Positions 16,953 to 25,790 of a stretch of 64,000 nt of DNA are shown here, one piece after another; position 1 is the first letter of the stretch, and each line of letters starts with the position of its first letter. The notes under the pieces were generated by a model. It did no database searches and was not told where the DNA came from. It saw only the letters and a program-made list of their open reading frames with translations. The stretch comes from Deltaproteobacteria bacterium (GTDB lineage Bacteria > Desulfobacterota > DSM-4660 > Desulfatiglandales > Desulfatiglandaceae), in assembly GCA_021737785.1 (NCBI GenBank), contig JAIPDI010000003.1, forward strand, positions 110,511 to 174,510. The letters are read 5' to 3'. Position numbers and translations under genes: made by a program.

Positions 16953-18161
16953 CTACACTTTGATCACACACGCATCTGCCTGGGCTAACCCACCACAAAT
17001 CGCGCCCAGTGCGTATCCGCCTCCCTTTCGATGCAATTCGTACATCAGGTTCATTATCAGACGGGCTCCGCTGGCCGTATTCGGGTGCCCGATGGCAATG
17101 GCACTGCCATTAACATTCGTTTTTTCACGCAAAGCTTGCGCCTTTCCCTTGTCCTTGTCGGTCATCAGAAGTGTGCTTACCAGGGGCACTGCGGCAAAGG
17201 CTTCGTTTATCTCAACAAAATGAATGTCGTTCATACTCAGGGCCGCCCGATTAAGGGCCTTCATGGCTGCATAGGCAGGCCCCTCTGGCATTCGGTTTGG
17301 GTTGATGGCTATGGAGGACATAGAAACGATCTCGGCTAAAGGCTTCAACTCCAGCTCATCGGCCTTGGATCTTTTCATAAACAAAATCGCCGTCGCGCCA
17401 TCATTCAGCCCAGGCGCATTCCCTGCAGTCACCCCTTTGCATCCGTAGATGCCTGGAAGCTTGCTGAGCTTTTCAATAGTGGTCTCTTTCCTATACTGTT
17501 CGTCAATGTCGAGAATGATCGGATCTCCTTTCTTTTGAGGGATTTCCAAAATCATCATCTCATCTTTGAATTTGCCAGCTTTCCATGCCTGGCCATACTT
17601 ATAATGGCTTCTCAGTGCCCACTCATCCTGTTCTTCGCGGGAAATTCCATACTCTATCGCCACGTTGTCTGTATCTACGGAAACAGGATTGAAATCCTTG
17701 TATCCCAAGGCAAACAGGGGATCTTCCATCTTGACATCACCCAAGCGAAATCCTTTCCACCGAAGCCCCCTGACGATGAGCGGTTCCTGGCTAAAAGAGG
17801 TGGCGCCGCCTCCTATAGCGCACGCAATTTCCCCGGCCACCATCGCACGACATCCGTAATGAACCGCTGACATAGCTGACACGCAAGCCTTGTCCAAGGA
17901 AACGGAAGGCGTCTCCGGTGGAAGTCCGGCCTTGAGAAGAGTCTGCCGTGCAGCTACAGGGGTATAGACGTCCTTACACACAGAGGTATCACCAACCCCC
18001 CAATAGACTTCATCAACCTGGTTTCCGTTCACATGGACTCTATCCAGGACTTCTTTCATGGGCAATGCCCCAAGATCAAAATAGTCATATTCCCTTAATG
18101 CTCCACAGTAACGTCCGAACGGTGTTCTAACCGCATTTACAATGACAATATCTTTATACAT
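16953..18161 (-). CDS. Thiolase (acetyl-CoA acyltransferase)
   Basis: A 402-residue type II thiolase with all catalytic residues: nucleophile C93 in DKACVSAM, EINEAFA, H359 in GHPNTASG and C389 in CGGLAQADA. It cleaves 3-ketoacyl-CoA with CoA, or condenses two acyl-CoAs. Its intact active site contrasts with the Cys-less thiolase-like protein of the first operon. It lies 15 bases after the acyl-CoA dehydrogenase gene, with AAAGGGAG before the ATG. It may act on short or branched substrates; the sequence does not resolve chain length. Confidence 0.93.
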   Translation of the reverse strand: MYKDIVIVNAVRTPFGRYCGALREYDYFDLGALPMKEVLDRVHVNGNQVDEVYWGVGDTSVCKDVYTPVAARQTLLKAGLPPETPSVSLDKACVSAMSAVHYGCRAMVAGEIACAIGGGATSFSQEPLIVRGLRWKGFRLGDVKMEDPLFALGYKDFNPVSVDTDNVAIEYGISREEQDEWALRSHYKYGQAWKAGKFKDEMMILEIPQKKGDPIILDIDEQYRKETTIEKLSKLPGIYGCKGVTAGNAPGLNDGATAILFMKRSKADELELKPLAEIVSMSSIAINPNRMPEGPAYAAMKALNRAALSMNDIHFVEINEAFAAVPLVSTLLMTDKDKGKAQALREKTNVNGSAIAIGHPNTASGARLIMNLMYELHRKGGGYALGAICGGLAQADACVIKV

Positions 18162-18176
18162 TTCAACTCCCTTTCT

Positions 18177-19322
18177 TTATCTCAACATCTGGTTGGCGAT
18201 GATTATGCGTTGAACCTGATTTGTTCCCTCATATATTTGGGTTATTTTGGCATCCCGCATCATCCTTTCGATCGGGTATTCCCTGGAGTAACCATACCCG
18301 CCAAAAAGCTGGACCGCATCGGTAGTGACCTGCATCGCCGTATCCGATGCAAACCACTTCGCCATAGAAGCTAATCTCGGTATATCTTTTGAGTCCGGCG
18401 CATTGTCAATTGTGCCACAAACCCGGTAAATCATCGTCCTGGCCAATTCTATCTTTAGGGCCATTTCTGCAAGCATCCACTGAACGCCTTGGAATTCTGC
18501 GATAGTTCTCCCAAACTGCATTCTGCCTTTAACATAGTCCAAGACAGCATCCAATGCGCCTTGTGCAATGCCGAGGGCCTGAGCTCCCACGGCAGGACGG
18601 GTATAATTGAAGGTCTTCATGAGAATTTTGAAGCCATCCCCTGGGCTGCCAATGACATTCTCATCGGGGACAAAACATTCTTCAAAAATGAGTTCCCGTG
18701 TGTCCGATCCCCGAATGCCCAGCTTTTTTTCCTCTTTGCCTACCGAAAAACCAGGGACATCTTTTGGGACCACCAGCATGCTCATGCCTTTGTGGCCCTT
18801 ACTCTTATCCGTAAAGGCGACAACCGTCACGACGTCGGATACCCCTCCATCAGTAATGAATATCTTCGTCCCATTCAGTACATAGCCGTTGTCTTTTGGC
18901 GCAGCAACAGTTCTGATCCCAGTCACATCAGAGCCTGCCCCTGGCTCAGTAATGGCGCACGCCCCCAGAACTGAACCTTCGGCCATGGGCTTGAGCCATT
19001 TTATTTTTTGCTCATGATTTCCCGCTATAAGAAGAGGGTCTGTCGCTAAAGCTTGAGTAGTGAGAATAACCGAAGTTGACGCACACACACGGGCCACCTC
19101 CTCGACCACGACCGCGAGGCTGACCATACCTGCCCCTGCTCCTCCATATTCTTCAGGCACTTGAATCCCAAGCAGCCCGTTCTCTTCAAGTATCCTTTTA
19201 TTTTTCCAGGGGAATTCCTCTTTTTGGTCAATTTCTGCTGCTTTAGGTTTAAATTCATTCTCAGCAATTTTTCTGACCATGTCACGCAGCATTTGCTGCT
19301 CTTCTGATAGGTTAAAATCCAT
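18177..19322 (-). CDS. Acyl-CoA dehydrogenase
   Basis: A 381-residue enzyme from the ATG used here. It has the family motifs ACAITEPGAGSD, FQGVQWMLAEMA, QLFGGYGYSREYPIERMMRD, read here as GGYGYSREYP, and the catalytic Glu in IYEGTNQVQR, so it should be a normal short- to medium-chain dehydrogenase. A TTG eight codons upstream is an alternative start, but it lies on top of the only GGAGGT in the region. The gene follows the thioredoxin-like gene by 32 bases and precedes the thiolase gene. Electrons would go to an electron-transfer flavoprotein encoded elsewhere. Confidence 0.92.
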   Translation of the reverse strand: MDFNLSEEQQMLRDMVRKIAENEFKPKAAEIDQKEEFPWKNKRILEENGLLGIQVPEEYGGAGAGMVSLAVVVEEVARVCASTSVILTTQALATDPLLIAGNHEQKIKWLKPMAEGSVLGACAITEPGAGSDVTGIRTVAAPKDNGYVLNGTKIFITDGGVSDVVTVVAFTDKSKGHKGMSMLVVPKDVPGFSVGKEEKKLGIRGSDTRELIFEECFVPDENVIGSPGDGFKILMKTFNYTRPAVGAQALGIAQGALDAVLDYVKGRMQFGRTIAEFQGVQWMLAEMALKIELARTMIYRVCGTIDNAPDSKDIPRLASMAKWFASDTAMQVTTDAVQLFGGYGYSREYPIERMMRDAKITQIYEGTNQVQRIIIANQMLR

Positions 19323-19354
19323 CACCCTTTTGTTATTTACCTCCAAGACATATA

Positions 19355-19732
19355 TTACGCGAGCGTTTTGGATAAGAATTCTTTGAGGGTCGTTCCATCT
19401 ACCTGGCCCAGTAACCGTCCTGTCTCTTTGCCATCGTTAAATATGAGAAATGTTGGTGTTCCGCTGACCTTATACCTTTCACTGAAAATACCCAGGCACT
19501 CCTCCGCTAATAAACAAACATGTAGTCTTTCACCATACAGTTTTGCTGTAACATGATTAACCATTTCAACCTGCCCTTCAATTTCTGAATCGTTGCGTAT
19601 ACACATTACAAGTACGGGCGCCTTTTTCTTGAGGACCTCATATTCAAAATCCTCCGAGCCGACTAAACGAATGCCTTTTTTTATTGAAAATTCTTTGCTG
19701 GAAAGTTGCCTATCAGCTTTCAGGATACTCAA
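19355..19732 (-). CDS. Thioredoxin-fold protein without the CXXC motif
   Basis: A 125-residue protein with the thioredoxin strand order: PVLVMCIRND where thioredoxin has its first core strand and active site, then HVCLLAEE, and the cis-Pro loop GTPTFLIF with P93. The WCGPC pentapeptide is absent; only C44 remains, inside the strand. It therefore cannot be a normal dithiol oxidoreductase and may be a binding, chaperone or redox-sensor protein. It starts with TTG preceded by GGGTGA and is the first gene behind the sigma-54 promoter, ahead of acyl-CoA dehydrogenase, thiolase and hydroxyacyl-CoA dehydrogenase. Confidence 0.85.
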   Translation of the reverse strand: MSILKADRQLSSKEFSIKKGIRLVGSEDFEYEVLKKKAPVLVMCIRNDSEIEGQVEMVNHVTAKLYGERLHVCLLAEECLGIFSERYKVSGTPTFLIFNDGKETGRLLGQVDGTTLKEFLSKTLA

Positions 19733-19818
19733 ACGATATCACCCCGCCTTCAACTGTATGTCTACACCAATTCTTACTGAACGACACGATGCTGTTGTTT
19801 TAACTGCCGCCACTATGC

Positions 19819-19834
19819 AGCAAGACATGTGCCA
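19819..19834 (-). promoter_or_regulatory. Sigma-54 (-24/-12) promoter
   Basis: On the minus strand the sequence is TGGCACATGTCTTGCT: TGGCAC at -24, five bases, TTGCT at -12. This matches the RpoN consensus in every invariant base, with the required GG/GC spacing. It lies about 90 bases upstream of the TTG of the thioredoxin-fold gene and downstream of a sigma-54 activator gene on the same strand. Confidence 0.88.
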
Positions 19835-19931
19835 AAGGGAAAAAATGATAGGATTAAAACATCTTGGCAGGCTTTAGGGGGAATTAAGCCATAATTTTAG
19901 GTAAGTGAATATTAACTAAATGGGAGGAAGC

Positions 19932-19981
19932 GTAGCATGCAACAGAAATGTTGCGCTACATATCTGTAGCATCGCGCAACA
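19932..19981. promoter_or_regulatory. Cluster of dyads, candidate upstream activator sites
   Basis: Three related elements lie side by side: GTAGCATGCAACA (19932-19944), TGTTGCGCTACA (19949-19960) and TGTAGCATCGCGCAACA (19965-19981). All combine a TGT(T/A)GC half-site with GC-AACA or GCTACA. They sit about 100-150 bases upstream of the -24 box, the normal distance for a sigma-54 activator. The first two also form a hairpin right after the activator's stop codon, so a role as a weak terminator is possible. No T-run follows. Confidence 0.6.
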
Positions 19982-21794
19982 GATCTGCCTTGGATGCAGA
20001 TAGTTTATGTCGTCTGATTCTTCTATAGAGCGTACTGCGGTCTATTCCTAAAATACGTGCGGCTTTCGCCTTGTTCCAATCTGTTTTTTCCAACGCGGTC
20101 AGGATTTCTTGTGATCCACTCAGAATTTTTTGCTCATGGGATCTCTTTCGAACGCCCAAACTGCCCATTATTTCGGCAGGGATGTGGTCAAGGGTTATGA
20201 TGGGCTCGCGGCAAAGGACAAACGCATGTTCCAGGCTATGTTCCAGCTCACGTACATTGCCAGGCCAGTGATAGTTCATGAAAGCCCTGACCACTTCATC
20301 CGCTAATCCCTCGACGTTCTTTTTAAACTTATTGTTAAAAACCTTACAGAAATAGGCAATAAGTAATGGGATATCATCAAGCCTTTCTCTCAGCGGCGGG
20401 AGATGCACTTCTATTACCTTTAGACGGTAATACAAATCCTCTCGGAATTCGCCTAACCTTACCTTTTCCTGTAAATCACGATTCGTGCATGCGATAACCC
20501 GGGCATCCACCTTCCTGGCTAGGGATTCCCCAACTCTCTCGAATTCTTTTTCCTCAAGAACTCTCAAAAGCTTAAGCTGAATTCTGGGCGATATGTCGCC
20601 GATTTCGTCTAACAAAATTGTTCCCTGACCAGCGGCCTGGAAACGGCCTTGAACGTCCTTTATCGCTCCTGTAAATGCTCCCTTTACATGACCAAACAGT
20701 TCACTTTCCAGCAAATTCTCTGGCAGTGCAGAGCAATTCACGGTTATGAGCGGTCCGAAGGCACGGCTGCCGCTGTGATGGAGGGCCTTAGCCACCAGAG
20801 ACTTTCCTGTGCCGCTTTCTCCAGTGATCAAGACCGTTGTGTCCAAGCCGACCAGATTCTCCAGGAGGCTATATATGTCCTGCATATTTCGGCTTTTACC
20901 GATAATGTTATGAAATTGATGCTTTTCTCTCAATTCACGCTCAAGATTGCTGAGCCTTGTAATATCTCGTACGACAAGGACTGTTCCCGTGAATTCCCCC
21001 TCGCGATCCAGAAGGGGTGAACTCGTGATTATCACGGTTTGTTCAGGCCGATCGTGGCGTTTGCATTCAATCCTATACCCTTTTATCTCCATCTTTTTTT
21101 TCAGGGAATCACTCAAGACCTCATGGCACGCTTGATTACAACGGGTTGGACATTCGCCAAATGGCTTTCCCACGCACTCTCCATTAGATATGTCACAAAT
21201 ACTCTCTGTTGCTTCGTTGGCTTCAATCAACACCATCTTTGTGTCGACAGTGATAATTGCATCTCGAACGCTTCTAAAAATGGCCTGTAAGCGGCTACGA
21301 TGCCTCTCCAGTTCTTCTTCCATTCGTTTACGGTCCGTTATGTCACGAACAATACTGCGAAATCCAATCCGCCGGCCCTCAGGCGTTTCGATTAAAGATA
21401 TTGAATTTTCAATAATTCTTTTGACTCCGCTCTTCTGAATAATTTCATAGTAGAAGGCCGGATCAGGAATTCCTCTTCGATAAACTTTATTGTAGGCTTT
21501 ATAAACTCTGTCTGCCATTGATTCGGTCACATACGCTCTAAAATTAAGGCCGATAAGTTCTTTTCTGGGATAACCTGTTATATTACAGAACGAATCATTG
21601 CAGAATACGGTGCTCCCCTTGAGATCAACTTCAACGTAACCCTCTTCAATGCCCTCAAGAATGGTTCGATGCCTTTCCTCAGGCTTACCTAACATATTGT
21701 CTACTCTATTTAAATCATCGAATTGGGGTGCTGCCCAAATAGTGGGAGATTGCTCCGACCTTTCAAAAGTTGAGCCTTTGTTTATGTTGTTCAT
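19956..21794 (-). CDS. Sigma-54-dependent transcriptional activator (PAS-PAS-AAA-Fis)
   Basis: A 612-residue regulator. PAS 1 spans about 40-155 and PAS 2 about 165-285. The AAA+ domain carries Walker A GESGTGKS (325-332), the sigma-54 contact loop GAFTGA (372-377) and Walker B LLDEIGD (394-400). A Fis-type helix-turn-helix lies at about 570-600 (AARILGIDRSTLYRRIRRH). There is no receiver domain, so the PAS domains are the sensors. PAS 2 has a Cys cluster, CPTRCNQAC at 215-223, plus C200 and C207, which might hold a metal or Fe-S cluster. It probably drives the beta-oxidation operon through the -24/-12 promoter just downstream of its gene. Confidence 0.94.
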   Translation of the reverse strand: MNNINKGSTFERSEQSPTIWAAPQFDDLNRVDNMLGKPEERHRTILEGIEEGYVEVDLKGSTVFCNDSFCNITGYPRKELIGLNFRAYVTESMADRVYKAYNKVYRRGIPDPAFYYEIIQKSGVKRIIENSISLIETPEGRRIGFRSIVRDITDRKRMEEELERHRSRLQAIFRSVRDAIITVDTKMVLIEANEATESICDISNGECVGKPFGECPTRCNQACHEVLSDSLKKKMEIKGYRIECKRHDRPEQTVIITSSPLLDREGEFTGTVLVVRDITRLSNLERELREKHQFHNIIGKSRNMQDIYSLLENLVGLDTTVLITGESGTGKSLVAKALHHSGSRAFGPLITVNCSALPENLLESELFGHVKGAFTGAIKDVQGRFQAAGQGTILLDEIGDISPRIQLKLLRVLEEKEFERVGESLARKVDARVIACTNRDLQEKVRLGEFREDLYYRLKVIEVHLPPLRERLDDIPLLIAYFCKVFNNKFKKNVEGLADEVVRAFMNYHWPGNVRELEHSLEHAFVLCREPIITLDHIPAEIMGSLGVRKRSHEQKILSGSQEILTALEKTDWNKAKAARILGIDRSTLYRRIRRHKLSASKADLLRDATDM

Positions 21795-21821
21795 GGGAGT
21801 CCCCCTTTGATAGATATTCGA

Positions 21822-23141
21822 TTATGCCACCGTAAAGTAGGATTCGTCGTATTCAAACTTACCTTGATATCGCTTCATGAAAAACCCCGGGGCCGCATCC
21901 GCATTTTCGATGATGCTGGGATTGATCTCTATGCCGGCCCGATGAAAGGCCTCCACAATGGATTTGGGCTGAGGTGGGCACCCCTTGATGGGAATCATCT
22001 CTTGGATGTCCGGGTTGTCCTTATGGCGCTGGTACATGCATTTTCCGAATAGAATCGTCTTTTTCATACCCGGCGTGGGCGACATGGACTTGCCGGTAAG
22101 CACCTCCACATCGTCCCAGGGCGTTCCTTTCCAGGCAGCGGCTACTGCTGCAAGCGTAACACCATTTATAGCAGAACAGTAAGTGCACATCGTCAAATCA
22201 TACTTACGGTATGAAAGACCCTTGATGCCCATCCTTTCCATCGGCAACGTTAGGGTATTTTTCTCATTATATGGGAAGGAGTATCTGTGAGGAGAGGCCA
22301 CATCCTCGATCCTTTCGCCCATCACCTCCACGTCAGAAACATTGCAGGAACGTTTCCGGTTATTTGCCGCATGGACCAGACAGGGAACCTCCGATGGTTC
22401 GTATCCCAGGATCTTGGCCCCCACCATATCGGCAGAGAGGACGTCGGCCGAGGCCACGATGAGATTGCTTCTCCTGGCCCTACCGTCAAAAGCCGGTCCT
22501 CGCTCCAATGTATATAAGCCATCCAAAATAGTCAGGATGGGGGGCATGGGATCGGCCAGTCTGGCCACCCAGTAATTGAGATTCTTCTCCGGATCGGCGT
22601 TGTGGCACTTTTTTCGGGAATTGATATCGATCATCCCCTTAAGATTCTTGATTCCCAGGGACACCACGGTCTGGGCATGGGTCTTCAACACGGGAACATC
22701 CACCACAAAATCGCTGTCAAGGATATCCGCATTGAATTTGAGTGTTTCACCGTTACCCAGGTCCACCTCCCTGAACTCCCTCTCAAATACATTGATGGCC
22801 CTGACGCCGTATCGCTGATTCAGGCGGTTGTATCCCAGACTTTCAAAAGCATGAATTGAATTCAAGTTATCTTTAGATAAGGAGATCATCCCCTCTCCAA
22901 TGGTGATGTGATCGATCCCCCGTTCCTTGAGGAGCATCACCGCATCCTCGATCATCCGCGAGGTGGTGATCACGCCCCATTTAGGAAAAGTGACTTTCCG
23001 AGTCCAGTAAACGATATTCGGTTTGATAAAAACCCTGGCATCGGCCGGGAGATGATCCAGCCCCTTGCAGAGGTCGACCGCCCTCCGGAGCGATTCCAGG
23101 GGTTTCTCGTACCGTACAATCGCCACAACCGGTTTGCCCAT
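21822..23141 (-). CDS. DUF362 domain-containing protein
   Basis: A 439-residue DUF362 protein: an N-terminal VAIVRYEKPLESLRRAV, KPNIVYW, a GEGM loop, VDVPVLKTHAQ, and the SLGIKNLKGMI motif that marks the family. No signal peptide or ferredoxin motifs are seen, so it is probably cytoplasmic. The function of DUF362 is not established; some relatives are fused to 4Fe-4S domains. It lies 27 bases upstream of the sigma-54 activator gene in the same direction, so the two are likely co-transcribed. A second, exported DUF362 protein is encoded at 53534-54454. Confidence 0.85.
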   Translation of the reverse strand: MGKPVVAIVRYEKPLESLRRAVDLCKGLDHLPADARVFIKPNIVYWTRKVTFPKWGVITTSRMIEDAVMLLKERGIDHITIGEGMISLSKDNLNSIHAFESLGYNRLNQRYGVRAINVFEREFREVDLGNGETLKFNADILDSDFVVDVPVLKTHAQTVVSLGIKNLKGMIDINSRKKCHNADPEKNLNYWVARLADPMPPILTILDGLYTLERGPAFDGRARRSNLIVASADVLSADMVGAKILGYEPSEVPCLVHAANNRKRSCNVSDVEVMGERIEDVASPHRYSFPYNEKNTLTLPMERMGIKGLSYRKYDLTMCTYCSAINGVTLAAVAAAWKGTPWDDVEVLTGKSMSPTPGMKKTILFGKCMYQRHKDNPDIQEMIPIKGCPPQPKSIVEAFHRAGIEINPSIIENADAAPGFFMKRYQGKFEYDESYFTVA

Positions 23142-23279
23142 AATAGTATCTCCTTTCTCTGTCTGCTGGCCTGGAAAGGCTAAAAACCGAAGGCAATCTC
23201 ACACAGCGCCACAGGGACACAAAGAATCTTTCCCCAGAAGCCCTTGTGATGCGTTTGCTCTCCCAGTTCTGCTAACCGT

Positions 23280-23390
23280 CAACCTTCCAAATCCTCATTT
23301 CGAAATATCTCACCCCCTCAACCTCAATCCCTAAATTCCTCAATTCTTCAATTTCTTAATCCCTTAATCCCTCAATCCCTTTGTCCCCTA
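23280..23390. repeat. Low-complexity spacer repeat
   Basis: About 110 bases built of variants of AATCCCTCAATTCTTCAAT, ending at the stop of the downstream crotonase gene. It contains no frame of note. Similar degenerate spacer runs recur at several other intergenic sites in this window. Confidence 0.7.
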
Positions 23391-24194
23391 CCCCCCTGTG
23401 AACCGGGGAGACCGTTTTTCCAGGAATGCGGCCCGGCCTTCTCTCAGGTCCTGACTTACCATGACGCGGGCCATGATCTCCTCAGCCTCCTTCAGGCCGT
23501 CTGCATCCATATTATCCGAGCGGAGGATCAAGTTCAACATCCGCTTGATCCCCTTTAGAGATAGGGGCGCGTTCCCGGCGATCTCATCGGCCAGGGCATA
23601 GGTGAAAGATTCAAGTTCCGGCTTGGGGATCAGGTAGTCGAGCAGGCCCATCTCTTTGGCTTGGCAGGCGTTATAGGTCCGACCGGTGAAAAAGATCTCT
23701 CTTGTCTTTGACAATCCGATGGTCCGGATGAACCGCATGAGACCGTGAGGGGTATATATCATCCCGATCTTCGAAGGGGTCATCCCCATGCGGATATGGT
23801 CCCCGCCCACGCGGAGGTCGCACGAAACAGCCAGATCGCATCCGCCGCCAAAGGCGTATCCGTTCAGCATGGCGATCACCGGATAGGGATAGTTCATAAT
23901 GCCGTCTACAGCCATTTCAAACGGGCCGAACGCGTCTGTCCGACCGGTTTTCCCGGGACCCTCCGGACCGCTCCCCGCGGTCAGGGCCGCGATATCATAA
24001 CCCGAGCAGAAGGCCTCGTCCCCGGCCCCCCGAATAACAAGTGCACGGATACCGTCATCCCCTGAGATCCTCTCCATGTTCCGGTGAAGATCGAGGAGCA
24101 ACTCCGCATTCATGGCATTCTTTTTTTCGGGGCAGTTCAGGACAAGGGTGCACACGCGCCCGTTTTTCTGAATCACCAGCCCATTTTTTTTCAT
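23388..24194 (-). CDS. Enoyl-CoA hydratase/isomerase family protein
   Basis: A 268-residue crotonase-fold protein with VCTLVLNCPEKKNAMN, the loop EAFCSGYDIAAL, LNGYAFGGGCDLAVSCDLR, read here as GGGCDLAVSCD, and a C-terminal EKRSPRF. The frame stays open 29 codons upstream, but the sequence there is not crotonase-like, and the ATG used here gives the normal family start with a weak GGGATG site. It stands alone between spacer repeats on one side and a divergent histidine kinase gene on the other. Hydration of an enoyl-CoA is most likely; isomerase or hydrolase activity is possible. Confidence 0.88.
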   Translation of the reverse strand: MKKNGLVIQKNGRVCTLVLNCPEKKNAMNAELLLDLHRNMERISGDDGIRALVIRGAGDEAFCSGYDIAALTAGSGPEGPGKTGRTDAFGPFEMAVDGIMNYPYPVIAMLNGYAFGGGCDLAVSCDLRVGGDHIRMGMTPSKIGMIYTPHGLMRFIRTIGLSKTREIFFTGRTYNACQAKEMGLLDYLIPKPELESFTYALADEIAGNAPLSLKGIKRMLNLILRSDNMDADGLKEAEEIMARVMVSQDLREGRAAFLEKRSPRFTGG

Positions 24195-24475
24195 TGTTTC
24201 ATCCCACGGAACAGAGAGAGATACATCCAACGCGCCTTGGTCCGCAGTCCCGGTATGGCCCCATATATACAGGTTTCGCACCGAGGAGTAAAGCCCATCT
24301 CCGGATATCAGCCCTGGTGAAAAGATCAGCCCTTCGGATGAGGGTTGGATTACAGTTGAATTTCCATCGGTGTTTTTATATGCTCAGCCGAAATTTGTTC
24401 CCCTGATGGACATGACCTGGATTCTGATCCAAGCCATGACATCCGTCCACCCCGAAACCATTCACGCGAGCGCCC

Positions 24476-25738
24476 ATGTTATCCGTCCGTCCCTCCAAGG
24501 AAATTGACGCCCTGGTAGAGCTGTCGTCCATGATCAACTCCTCCCTGGATATCTTTGAGGTGCTGAATTGTGCCATGCGCTTTGCCGAAGAGGTCATCGG
24601 TGCTGAAGGGAGTTCCATCTTTGAGATAGATTATACACGCAATGAGCTGTTCTTCCGGATTCTGAGCGGGCACGAGACCCATACCGTCAGAGAAATCCGT
24701 ATGAAGATGGGAGAAGGGGTCGCCGGATGGGTGGCGCGGACCGGGGAACCGGTCATTGTTCCGGATACGGAAAAGGATACCCGGTTCAGCTCGAAAATCG
24801 ATCTCATCACCGGATTCAAGACCCGCTCCATCATCGCTCTCCCCATCAGAAACAACGGTCGCCTGACAGGCGTCCTGGAGTTGGTCAACAAGCGCGGGCC
24901 CACCCCATTCAACCAAGAGGATCTGGAATTCCTGACCATTGCGGCCAATCAGATCGGGATCGCCATGGTCAACGCCAGGCTGTATGAGCGGTTGAAGGAA
25001 AAATTCACCCTGACCCAGGCCGAATTGAAGAAAACCCAGGAGCAACTTCTCCGCACAGAGCGTTTGTCTGCCCTGGCGGAACTCTCGCAGGGCGTGGCCC
25101 ATGAGGTCCGGAACCCGGTCATGAGCATCGGCGGCTTTGCCCGGCGTCTCAAGTCCAGGCTGCATTCAGACAAGACCTTGGAATCCTACGTGGATATCAT
25201 CCTTAAGGAATCCGCCCGGCTGGAGCAGATGGTAAAGGACGTGGAAGCCTACACCGCCATGCCTGAACCGGATATACGAGAGGTTAAACTGTCGGACGTG
25301 CTGCACCATGCACTTTCCGCATGGGAGAATGCGCCCGGGATACACCACCTGGATATTCAACTGACACCTCTCCCCGAAGATCCGACCCTCTATTTGGACA
25401 AAGAACAGATTTCCCTCGCCCTTATCAATCTGTTCCAGAACGCCGCAGAAGCCATGCCCCGGGGAGGGGCCGTTCTTGTTTCAACAACCTGGGAGGATGA
25501 ATACCTCTCCATTCGTGTGAAAGACAACGGTCCGGGCATCGATCCTGAAGATCTCCCCCGCATCTTTGATCCGTTTTTCACCGCAAAATCGCAGGGATCC
25601 GGTCTGGGACTGACCACCGTGAACCGGATCGTGAACAATCACAGGGGCCAGGTCAAGGTGTGGTCGGAGCCGGGCGTCGGGACCGAATTTCAGATTCGTC
25701 TTCCACCGCATCTCCCGCCGGGGAGGATCTGGCGATGA
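24476..25738 (+). CDS. Cytoplasmic GAF-domain sensor histidine kinase
   Basis: A 420-residue kinase without membrane segments. A GAF domain covers about residues 10-168 (GEGVAGWVARTGEPVIV, IALPIRN). A coiled-coil linker follows, then a HisKA dimerisation helix with H209 in GVAHEVRNP, and a HATPase domain at about 300-415 (NLFQNAAEAM, DNGPGIDPEDLPRIFDPFFT, GSGLGLTTV). It should phosphorylate a response regulator in response to a small ligand or redox signal. No partner regulator is adjacent; the nearest lone receiver protein is about 22 kb away. The opposite strand also reads openly across part of it but shows no domain. Confidence 0.92.
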   Translation: MLSVRPSKEIDALVELSSMINSSLDIFEVLNCAMRFAEEVIGAEGSSIFEIDYTRNELFFRILSGHETHTVREIRMKMGEGVAGWVARTGEPVIVPDTEKDTRFSSKIDLITGFKTRSIIALPIRNNGRLTGVLELVNKRGPTPFNQEDLEFLTIAANQIGIAMVNARLYERLKEKFTLTQAELKKTQEQLLRTERLSALAELSQGVAHEVRNPVMSIGGFARRLKSRLHSDKTLESYVDIILKESARLEQMVKDVEAYTAMPEPDIREVKLSDVLHHALSAWENAPGIHHLDIQLTPLPEDPTLYLDKEQISLALINLFQNAAEAMPRGGAVLVSTTWEDEYLSIRVKDNGPGIDPEDLPRIFDPFFTAKSQGSGLGLTTVNRIVNNHRGQVKVWSEPGVGTEFQIRLPPHLPPGRIWR

Positions 25739-25790
25739 TTTTGCCGAACAGGAGGATTCCTGACTCACTCAGTGGTTACGCGGAAATAGA

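Noticed and set aside
24479..25165. A 228-codon minus-strand frame opposite the histidine kinase
   Set aside because: No domain or ribosome site; the plus strand carries GAF and kinase motifs throughout.
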